A stretch of 64,000 nt of DNA from Monocercomonoides exilis (taxonomy: Eukaryota; Preaxostyla; Oxymonadida; Polymastigidae). Shown here piece by piece: positions 41,701 through 49,025 of the stretch. Within the stretch, counting starts at the first letter, position 1; every line of letters starts with the position of its first letter. A model generated the notes under the pieces. That model searched no databases, was not told the DNA's origin, and worked only from the letters and a program-made list of their open reading frames with translations. The stretch covers positions 429,501 to 493,500 of the forward strand of contig LSRY02000001.1 of NCBI GenBank assembly GCA_001643675.2, in the 5' to 3' direction. Made by a program: the position numbers and the translations under genes.

Positions 41701-44700
41701 TGTGAAGCAAAGGGTGCTGAAACTAGAGGAGGCGGGCTGTATATTTACTCACGCTCAAGTGAAGAACCTTTTGGAGGAGTCGAGTTTCCCAAGAAGAAGG
41801 AGAACTTTGTGATCAAAGGCGACTGTCATGATCATGAAGGGAAAGGGGTATTTCTTGATGTGAGCAATCTTGTCAACACAGTCTCAAAAGAGAACTTCGC
41901 ATTTGCTGAGATGATCGACAAATCACAGCGAAAGTCATTGCTGTGCGGAAGAGATGACAGCGTGTTCACAGACAAGCCAATTGATTTGTATTCATTTCTA
42001 TTGGATGAATATTTCAGCGATGTTATATTTTTGAAAGGAGAGAATGTGGACACAAAACAGGCACTCACATCTTCGCAAGCTTTGTTTACATTCTGCGGAC
42101 ATTTCAATACTCCGTGCAAGTCATTCGGTGAAGGACTGAAGCATTTCTCAAAGGATTCTCAAAGGAACAAATTTGTCATTAAGAAGAAAGTATTTGCAGA
42201 ATACACCTATTTTTGGACAAAGTTTGATGAACTTTTCGTAAGCAGTGAACCCGAAACATTCTTCAAGAAAACGGATTTAACAGAAAACGAATGTTCTGCA
42301 ATTGAAGATGATAATCAATATGGCATACTTGATTTTCCTTCGTCACTCACAACAGAAAACGACTATCAAGCTGTGATGTCTTTTGATTACCCCATCACTT
42401 TCTCACATTTGGTTGTATCGTTTCCACCATCGTTCAAAGCAGACACTTCTTTCGAAAGTTACGCAAACAGAGAAGAAAGCCATCTGTTCAAAGACAACCA
42501 ACAAGCAGGCTTTGCTCCGAGAGGTTTGTTTTTTTGCAATGGCGCTGGAACAAATGGCAAAATCTCCTTTGAATTCTGCACATTCCTTCTGTCATCAGCT
42601 CCAACAAAGGGCTTGGATTATTTCATCATATCTTCTTCTTCTGGAATGATTTCGTTTAATGATGTTGTATTTGATGGAGCGCAACAAGCAACGAAATCTG
42701 TATCTGAATCACCAAACATCAATTCCCACGCAAACGATGATGAGAATTTTGTACTATTTAATCGATCTCCAATTCAAGTTATCGGAAATGGCGCTTCTGA
42801 TTTAGGAATAAGCAATTCGTCGTTTTCGCACATCTCAATCGCAAAGGGGCCTCTTTTGTATTTGGAGCACTTGCGCTGTATTGAAATTAACGAATCTTCG
42901 CTTAAATCAATTTATAGGAATGGAGACAGAGAGATGAAATCCTCAAATATTGGCGGATGCGTAATCGATATTGTCGAGCAAAAAGAGGAACTTTCGATTT
43001 CAATAAGAGGAACGCATTTTTCTCAATGTACATCCCATCTTTCAAAACAAGGAGGAGCTATTTCAATAATATCTCCAAAAAAAAGGAATAATTTGAAGCT
43101 TCACATCTGGTCTGGGAGTTTATTTGAGCAATGTTCATGCGACAAGGAAGAAGGAAGAGGAGGCGCAATATCTCTTGTCTATCCAGAGATACAGAATGTT
43201 TTGTTTAGTGAAATACATTTTGAAAATACGAACGAAGCAAAGATTGGGAAAAATATTTGGATAAAATCCAACAATTATGACGAGTATATGATGTCTTTTG
43301 CATTTGACTTTCTGAAAAAGTGCAACAAATATGAAGGAGCAGAAAATGCCTATTCAATTAGCATCAGCAAACCAGAAGCGCTGGAAACTGATTTGATTCC
43401 TATTTTGAACCAAAAAGAGGCAGCAGTCAGATATGTTTCGGTTGACGGAAACGATATATTTGAATTCTGTGGGATGAAAACGCTGCCATGCAAAACCTTC
43501 AAGAGGGCGTACGATTTGGAAGCCCGCTTTTCTCATAGATATCGTCTTTCCATAAGATTGTTGCGCAAAACAATATTTAAAACAAAATTTCTTTTCGGTA
43601 ATTTTAATTTCACGATAATTGAGCCAGCTAGTGACCAAACAAAAGAGATTGTTGAATTTCAAGCTGCTAATAATTCATATCTCGCAAAATTCATTATACA
43701 CCGGCCGTTACTATGCAATAATATTGAGTTTTTGATGGGAACGGATGGAAGCAACGAATGTGGAAAGGAAAGTTCAACAGAGAGTCAAATGCTGCCATCA
43801 GACAGTATATCAGTAGATCCATATGAAGACTTTGCTTTTTATGTTGCATCTATCTCTGAGGCAGAAACACCACAGCTGTTTCTATACAGCTGCAAGTTTA
43901 AAGCAGGTACTCTGTTTCATTCTTTGGGAAACATTATCGGAGTTGGAGGGGGAGAGCTCTTTATGGATGATGTTTTATTCGACGGGATGTGTACTGATTG
44001 CGAAGGAAGTATTATATATGTTTTGAAAGGAAATGCCATCATCACTGAAACTACATTTAAGGGTATTTCAATTAGAAAAGGAGTTTTAATTGATCTTTGC
44101 GCTGCAAGAGAATGCAGATTTTCACATTGCCAATTCTCTTCAATCATTCTGAATTCTGATTCTCTTATAAATACTAGAATTCCTTCTGAAAGAGATCAAT
44201 CAGCAGGTCAAAAGTTATCTTTAGTGTTTGATAATTGCAAATGGAGAGATATAACTGGAAGTCCTTGTTTGAGTTATTCAAGTTTGAGCCGAAGTGCAGA
44301 AATTGCGTTGTCAAAATGCTCATTCACTAAATGTGATTGTGGAAATTCTTTTGCTGTTGTTGAAATTTCAACATATTTCCCTGAAATTATCTCTTTTAAT
44401 AAGGTGACTATGCTGGACTGCAAGTGCAGAAAAAAAGGAGCCGTTTTTCTTTCGCTTATAAAATCAGAAACAATTACACGATCATCAATTTCCCTCTCTT
44501 CAGATTTTTCGATGTTAACATCACACGAGCCGCAAGGCGATGATGATACAATTATATTTAGGAATTGCCTGTTTATTGCTAATATCAGTGACTCCCTTGT
44601 TTGCCATGTGTGCTTATGTGATTCAAGAAAAGACTTCATTAAAAATACAGTATTTGACGATTTGTGCTACAGTAGCTCAAAAACAAAATCAGTTTATCTG

Positions 44701-47373
44701 GATGTGAAAGTAGACCCATCGCAAAGCGGATGGAAAGATGATTGGATGCAATTTGATTCATTAGAGCGATTTGTGGATGAAAAGAATGGGGATGACTCAG
44801 AAGGATGCGGGAAAACAAAGTACAGTCCATGTAAATCCATGGATAAGACCTATGATGAAACTACAAATATTGCTCAAGTGAAGTACTTTTTGTTAGGAAC
44901 GGATTTCGAAATCTATAAAACATTTCATATCAATGATCGAACAATCGAAATATGCCCGTTTGAAGCAGAAGAACAGATGAAAGAGAACAAAATAAGAGTT
45001 TCTGGAGAATCAAATGACAATAACTTTGTTATGCTCAATGGCGTGAAAAACGGGAGAATTTTATTGAAAGATTTGTGCTTGGTGAATGATGCTGAGAAAA
45101 TAAGAGGTGCAGGGGTGTCAAAAATCATTTCGTTGACAGATGAAGGTGAAGAAGTCAGTCTTGAGTCATGTGATATCTCTGGGGAAAATACAAAAGGAAA
45201 AGTGGTCACAACAATTCTTGTATATATTTCATGTGGAAAGCTTTCGCTTTCTTTTGTGAATGTGCGTTTCGATGGTGGAGATACAACACTTCCTGCAATA
45301 TTTTGTGAAGAATGCGTAAAGTCCATCACATGGGAAGGCGGTTCAATCACAGCTGTGAGCAAAAAAGGAGATACAGAACAAAGAGGAAGTGCGCTTGTTG
45401 TAGATTGCAGAGGATATAAAGAGTATTTATCAATTAAATTGGACGATATTATTTTTGATAGCTGCACTTCAAGCGAAAGCGATTGCGGAGGAGCAATGTC
45501 AATTTTTCTAACTTCACAATTGAATCAGGCAGTTCTGCATTTATTAACGTTCAAAAAATGCGGATCGAATATTGCAGGAAAAGGAAAAGGAGGAGGATTA
45601 TTCGTTTCATTCGCAGAATTTGCAACAGATGATATACCAATTCTGTTCAGTTTAATATCATTCGAAGATTGCTCATCAGCAACAGGGAACGATTTGACGA
45701 TCCAAAATGACAAAGGAATTGAAGGAATTACTTCCAGTTTATTTGATATAGACTATGATGAATTGTTCCACAAAAAAAATTTATTTGTTGTTATCGATGG
45801 AGTTGGTAAGGTACATGATTTACTGACTGGCCCTGATGCGTTGCCTTATTTGGGAAGCATGATTTATTTGTCTTATGATGATGGAACAGATTATAATGAA
45901 TGCGGAATGAAAGAATGGGAATGCAAAACAATTGAATATGGAATTCCAAAGCTGTTTCGAAATGAAAAAAGCAAATGCTTTTTGATTTTGGAAACTGACA
46001 CAGAATTAAATACACTTTGCAAATTTGTCAAAGGGATGACTTTGCAGTCATATGATGCTGCTGAACGAAAAACTATCAAAGTTACAAATATTGATGAAAC
46101 GGAAAATGGATTCGCTTTCCTTGCTGAAGCAGACAGCGAAATGCAAAATCTGAATATTCGATATTCACGCGATATATTTTCAGTTTGTAGATCATTAATT
46201 AAAGTTGCAAATTGCGATTTCTCGATTACGCACGTGAGCATCAGCATTGCGGAAGAGACCGAACAGCCTCTTCCAACAAATCTGCTTTATGCTTCTTCCG
46301 CTTGGATTTATGTGAGTGACTGTCAGTTTATTGGAATGAAGCAAGAAAGTTATGAGGAGATGAATCCCGGACAATTTGTTGAGATTAAAAATAAACGCTT
46401 CGCAGAGAATACAAAACTGAATTCAAGAAACAACGGTCATGGAAATGAAGATGAATGCTCTTGGAGTTTTAGCATGGTGCAATTGTACTCTTCGGATGCA
46501 ATTTTAAGTAATGTTTCAATTGAGAGATCATATAAATACGGTGGACTTTCAATTTTTAATTCAAGTTCTATGAAAATTAATGAGGGAATTTTTAGGGAAA
46601 ATGGTGCTGATGCCATATCCAATCCTGTTTTTCCATCGATCAGACGTAATATTATATGCAGCACAAATCAAGGCAATAAAACAACTGTTGAGCTTGAGAG
46701 CTTGCAACCTGACAGCGATGGAATGAAAGAAGGTACCACGCTGTGGATGCACAATTCTGAAGGGGATTCTTCTTGCTTAGTAAAAGGGAATGCCGTTCAT
46801 TATCTAACTGCGTTGTATTTTGTGCCTTCAATTGAATCTGTGGAAGCAAAGGAAGATGGAAACTATCTTCGTGTTACCATTAATGGAAAACTACTTCTTC
46901 CATGTAACACACTTGTCACTTACGTTGAACATTATTCAAATTCATCGAAGGAGCATTCAATCTATGGATTAGCACAAGAATCAGAAGATAAATTTTCGTT
47001 TGCAATCGGTCTGAAAGGATTTTTGGCTCTAAATGTTTCCGTGAAGTTCTACTTCAATGCAAATGATGAACGAATCTTCATAGAGAAAACTGTTCCTTGG
47101 AACAACAGCCACATCGATCCCCCGAACATTAACCCTCCAAGTTCATCTTATGTTTCTTTGATTGTTTGGCTGTCTGTTGGAGGAACTATCATAATTGTTA
47201 TGTCTATTATGATAATTGTTATCTGCTTCAAAAAATCCAGAAAAGCTTCAACAAAATATCAGCGTATAAATGTTGATGTTTCAACGGAGCATTCATTAAT
47301 ATATCATCGTGAAGTTTCTGGTGAGCATCAATACCAATCTTCCACAGCTGATGAGCAAGCAATTTTTTGTTGA
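35758..47373 (+). CDS. Giant nine-module beta-helix receptor (3,871 aa)
   Basis: Intron-less frame from ATG 35758 (signal peptide MCWSFVFALFCFCLSEDIVV) to TGA at 47373. The ectodomain repeats a module of about 360-500 residues, each opened by a C-x(4-8)-(P)C(K/H/E)(S/T) motif. These lie near residues 31 (CSSEAQPCKSF), 429 (CGGTSYPCKSV), 809, 1314 (CGLSNEQPCKTI), 1696, 2113, 2570, 3017 and 3381. Inside the modules, GGA/GGG(I/L)(Y/F) turns and F..C repeats indicate parallel beta-helix solenoids of the pectin-lyase/Pmp kind. A membrane-proximal block (RRNIICST ... LWMHN ... YFVPSIE ... GKLLLPCNT) is shared with the genes at 13616 and 56566. A transmembrane helix lies at about 3799-3825 and is followed by a 46-residue tail with YQRI, a possible tyrosine-based endocytic signal. 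No kinase region. Probably a surface adhesion or recognition protein; ligand unknown. Confidence 0.88.
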   Translation: MCWSFVFALFCFCLSEDIVVAFVSDDGNGFCSSEAQPCKSFEEAFSVMDTCGCHELTINIVTEITLLSDITLNFPEPGMEIRSSSNSSSKIILPKVIKHTGYEHYPIQNKGYLMLRNIEIYQPPVLYDEEKIIKDGVLCSRYYFSMTDCKLSFDNPANVDIETCRFFIIGHFLLTRLTIDITKTTVFTNFLFEEIFSSYQTAGITDCRFSGMTFSKGAFTRFTDAMLTFTNCSFENISSLGNWAVLTLDNRDRDNLETGTIINNVTFENCNAPNSYSGGAMNILLDKQSTLTVKGSQTLFKNCGCDTTKTGKGGGIYIFGDLDIELMFEKEIRFDDNKASFGKNIFIFNASLEAIVQKDHFLFAADDNGEFIWKENELMGTKYSQEKHFIEDFYYYTAEDENLNLLMFLCGIKRTSIYLSRNGKDQIYCGGTSYPCKSVEFSVSQFDLQSASSKTLYLPGLSLTYLNKAFLLEKEINSVAFSVSRSFEQSNNAQMAEIIILQSIEALSDAERGCVNCHYTTSFHSIQFDLPENFTSSAVLPTSVISWKFDEHSATLFIRKCVICIPDNVLKPLEYRFLYGEGGSVKIVETQMIGKEESKITTRWEESPFLINKMSGDLTISGLTIERITMEYEACVSVTSSGESSEVKVSIANSTFQSITSKHSREGGALDIKLIEGGASVMFEDIGITSFTSCAAEGRQSKGGGLYIEMTGENSHFQVPKDSSLIVFGEGNRATFGTGMFLTWTNLETKKDELIPLGEVFKETENVAAVCDRESMGKELDLLVYLKVVDDAAKSNIVYTGKSDWAELCLVEEYPCHSISSAMKCFTADDKQKRIIVCGEVEIETDLAWGSATNKEIVISSLPFDEIHSRNVDHSHFMNSQSSRKLQKSNQFEKSRMILAANAVVKAQGGAAIKNTQTLTIEHITFLINELNKDFHPSNLISSGGSTTELKSQSTDRENVSELSSQSDCSISLTDVRVSTYIGTERVTTLNSLLEINSGSLLISGLQISTQFTFAKSPISLADLLILVKITALKIGTKVSSSPSTAHEDNNDISLIVHDGSLIGINRNTINLNGDFSFIESANGPALINIGRDGHTFVSNSHIARCLNGAANEGKGGVFEVYSNGELVLQKTVFEICGMKGEGGCGGAIYVTESAELELHSCIIKSCFTGKGGKGCGGGLFIDRDIGKFMCDGVIISGCSTFGGCGGGIYVYVNAEGNLVQAQIKITFEGNGREEEDASAKGKDAFISDTQATEMTAEANPFYLCGTSEVGRKVYYSNLAIEPAVEKEEEEWLSHDSRKRKVNTNEGTADANCGLSNEQPCKTIKTAIDLFPAQVGAGDDVEKTVELSEENDESEKETILVTKKKVTIEGKLKEDRSFASIIVTNLEVAGTLFAIDTDGTLNLKKVQITHNSKHEENCQSSLFQVNEGSQRANLILQNIQISTEVDYSFDKHFTASLIKSYSGKVRISDISISSFCLEQPAINIVGSTSSLVIGGNSTMKHLSQPTTDSPAGILINTGDEPIDVTIEGISIVDANAPASTKGGGICALLNDESSSFHLCSEKTISSEEKVTLSGCRVSSEAGKGGCIYLSMKHSVDVKFPKYKTNILFDSEGDVKSNALKGKYLFFEAKNLLNCVNDEKFGFLVEDHETYGDWPNLIGCDKAEFANDEIELFRLIFAIAENVIKVDVKDGKDVTWCGGERKCKSFSYGVSRLDFKSTNPSLFLLGSNPFPVSEQLVCKGSEGNLKICGDSSSDAKANLIFAAKFSLLDKKDETKTSCILFETGAEIEGLLISVPVMFEMGDLTQPKAIFELRGTSGCLKLNKVTFSQRESKTESELQDCHILRRDGSMKMMNSTIDYASEYRLVQVNDGSAEFIEVQLENPKAKDFLLFFFSPFFISVSSGGHCTLSNCTFSDIKVTIAKEAVIDLKSCEGATKEVTFTINKCTFANCISFNNQREALSIKSSLSTSRIQFLDDGPTSFLSCEAKGAETRGGGLYIYSRSSEEPFGGVEFPKKKENFVIKGDCHDHEGKGVFLDVSNLVNTVSKENFAFAEMIDKSQRKSLLCGRDDSVFTDKPIDLYSFLLDEYFSDVIFLKGENVDTKQALTSSQALFTFCGHFNTPCKSFGEGLKHFSKDSQRNKFVIKKKVFAEYTYFWTKFDELFVSSEPETFFKKTDLTENECSAIEDDNQYGILDFPSSLTTENDYQAVMSFDYPITFSHLVVSFPPSFKADTSFESYANREESHLFKDNQQAGFAPRGLFFCNGAGTNGKISFEFCTFLLSSAPTKGLDYFIISSSSGMISFNDVVFDGAQQATKSVSESPNINSHANDDENFVLFNRSPIQVIGNGASDLGISNSSFSHISIAKGPLLYLEHLRCIEINESSLKSIYRNGDREMKSSNIGGCVIDIVEQKEELSISIRGTHFSQCTSHLSKQGGAISIISPKKRNNLKLHIWSGSLFEQCSCDKEEGRGGAISLVYPEIQNVLFSEIHFENTNEAKIGKNIWIKSNNYDEYMMSFAFDFLKKCNKYEGAENAYSISISKPEALETDLIPILNQKEAAVRYVSVDGNDIFEFCGMKTLPCKTFKRAYDLEARFSHRYRLSIRLLRKTIFKTKFLFGNFNFTIIEPASDQTKEIVEFQAANNSYLAKFIIHRPLLCNNIEFLMGTDGSNECGKESSTESQMLPSDSISVDPYEDFAFYVASISEAETPQLFLYSCKFKAGTLFHSLGNIIGVGGGELFMDDVLFDGMCTDCEGSIIYVLKGNAIITETTFKGISIRKGVLIDLCAARECRFSHCQFSSIILNSDSLINTRIPSERDQSAGQKLSLVFDNCKWRDITGSPCLSYSSLSRSAEIALSKCSFTKCDCGNSFAVVEISTYFPEIISFNKVTMLDCKCRKKGAVFLSLIKSETITRSSISLSSDFSMLTSHEPQGDDDTIIFRNCLFIANISDSLVCHVCLCDSRKDFIKNTVFDDLCYSSSKTKSVYLDVKVDPSQSGWKDDWMQFDSLERFVDEKNGDDSEGCGKTKYSPCKSMDKTYDETTNIAQVKYFLLGTDFEIYKTFHINDRTIEICPFEAEEQMKENKIRVSGESNDNNFVMLNGVKNGRILLKDLCLVNDAEKIRGAGVSKIISLTDEGEEVSLESCDISGENTKGKVVTTILVYISCGKLSLSFVNVRFDGGDTTLPAIFCEECVKSITWEGGSITAVSKKGDTEQRGSALVVDCRGYKEYLSIKLDDIIFDSCTSSESDCGGAMSIFLTSQLNQAVLHLLTFKKCGSNIAGKGKGGGLFVSFAEFATDDIPILFSLISFEDCSSATGNDLTIQNDKGIEGITSSLFDIDYDELFHKKNLFVVIDGVGKVHDLLTGPDALPYLGSMIYLSYDDGTDYNECGMKEWECKTIEYGIPKLFRNEKSKCFLILETDTELNTLCKFVKGMTLQSYDAAERKTIKVTNIDETENGFAFLAEADSEMQNLNIRYSRDIFSVCRSLIKVANCDFSITHVSISIAEETEQPLPTNLLYASSAWIYVSDCQFIGMKQESYEEMNPGQFVEIKNKRFAENTKLNSRNNGHGNEDECSWSFSMVQLYSSDAILSNVSIERSYKYGGLSIFNSSSMKINEGIFRENGADAISNPVFPSIRRNIICSTNQGNKTTVELESLQPDSDGMKEGTTLWMHNSEGDSSCLVKGNAVHYLTALYFVPSIESVEAKEDGNYLRVTINGKLLLPCNTLVTYVEHYSNSSKEHSIYGLAQESEDKFSFAIGLKGFLALNVSVKFYFNANDERIFIEKTVPWNNSHIDPPNINPPSSSYVSLIVWLSVGGTIIIVMSIMIIVICFKKSRKASTKYQRINVDVSTEHSLIYHREVSGEHQYQSSTADEQAIFC

Positions 47374-47927
47374 TTAATCAGATACATTTCACACAATGAG
47401 TTCTTAATATTGTTTTTCATTTTTTTAAATATCTATTCTTTTTAACATTTGTATGTTTGTCTATTCTTCTACATGTTTTGCTGTCTTTTTTTTAAATTAA
47501 TGTTTATATTTATCAAATTCAGTTCTATTTAATGATATTTTGAACGTTTGTATGCATTTTAAAATATTATTTTTATTTCAAAAAATTTTTTTTGACAACA
47601 TATTTGATTTGATTTTTTTTTCCTTTAGTTCTGCGTTGTTTTTTTTTTTAAAGTTCTGCAAATGAGTAATTTGAATCTATATAGTCAATAACTTTAATTT
47701 AAATATTTATTTATTTTCACAACAATAATTTATTCCAAGCTCACCGTTTCGATCGGTTGTTGAATTTGGTTTATGTAGGGATTTGTTTTGTTATATTTTC
47801 TATGAATTTACGTTTATCGATTTTAAAATCAGGAATTTGATTATTTAATTTTTTCATTTCTCATTAGAAAAAGTGCTTTAAAGAAATGCCAGTTAAAATA
47901 AAATCTTATAAATTCAAATGAAAAGGT

Positions 47928-48019
<92 letters not shown>

Positions 48020-48102
48020 ATATGGAATAAGTTTTTCAAAGAAATGTGAATAAAAACTTTTTTTTTCCATTTCGAAAGTTACGTTACATGTTTCTGATTT
48101 TT
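47374..48102. other. Intergenic with T-rich 3' region, A tract and (GA)n
   Basis: AT-rich spacer. A run of 57 A (47931-47987) is followed directly by (GA)n to about 48017. No frame is supported. Confidence 0.6.
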
Positions 48103-48496
48103 CAGAATTTTCTGCATTAAAGAACAATATCGATACCAATTGATCTCACCCATAAATAATTATTTAGGGTTTAAATTCACATTTCATTTACGTTTGAAAG
48201 GCGGTTTTAGGGTTAGGGTTTGTACTCAAATCAACTTGCAAGAATTTTGTAATATTTTAGGGTTGTGTCTGGAATCTTCTTTTTTGGGTTTTGACCAGAA
48301 AATGTTGACTTTTCTTTGATAGAAAATTTTATGTTAGGGTTTTGAATAAAAGAATTTTTTTCAACAGAACCCCTTGGGGTACAAGTATGGTCTTGCTGTT
48401 AGGGTTTCATGACCGTATTGCGAAGGGTCTCTGGTTCGAATCCCACTTGACCGTTCTAATTTTTTTTCATTTTTTTTTCGGATGCAGAAAATTCAG
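48103..48496 (+). mobile_element. tRNA-like dispersed element, copy 1
   Basis: The core from 48134 to about 48475 aligns throughout with 49453-49806. Shared stretches include ACCAATTGATC at the left, GGTTTTAGGGTTAGGGTT near 48205, then CAACAGAACCCC, and on the right a tRNA-like unit with A-box-like TGGTCTTGCTG (48388-48398) and a perfect B box GGTTCGAATCC (48433-48443). T runs follow it (possible pol III stop). The core is enclosed by a 15-bp imperfect inverted repeat, 48103-48117 (CAGAATTTTCTGCAT) and 48482-48496 (14 of 15 match). The cloverleaf is not intact, so this is not called as a tRNA gene. Confidence 0.7.
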
Positions 48497-49025
48497 TCTT
48501 GTTCATATATTATCTTTTCTTTTGTTGTATCTTCAACATCGAAAAGGAATCTTTGTTGGCTTTTGGATTTTCACCATCGAGTTTGATGAGGAATTATGTG
48601 GTGGATCTCTTGTCGTCAGAGCAGTTAATCCTTCCACATATGTCTCATTTTTCATTCACACACTACAAGTGCTCTTTTTCGTCCTCCAAGAAGGGCAAGT
48701 TCAATGAAATTGTGAGGATGAAGGAAGCCAAAAGAGAAAAAGAGGATTTGAAGGAGGAGATGAAATAGATGCAATTTGATTTTGTGAAGATTGAAAACAT
48801 GACAATTTAATGAGGAAGAATTTAAAAGAAGAAAAGATGAAATTGTGAAAGCCATGAATATTTTTTTATTTAAATTTTGTTTCTTCATTATATCAAAATG
48901 AAGCGTGATAAAAGACATTAAATGTTAATATACACTTCAAAATTTGACTTTTAGCCAATTTGTGAGATGGAAAAAAAAAGATAAAAATAATTCAAGAGGA
49001 ATGAAATGAAATGAAATGAATTTGG
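48497..49025 (+). other. Spacer with a small unassigned frame
   Basis: Between element copy 1 and family member C. A plus-strand frame (about 48530-48768) ends in a Lys/Glu-rich stretch (KFNEIVRMKEAKREKEDL). I do not recognise it, and it may be a remnant exon. The rest is AT-rich. Confidence 0.2.
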
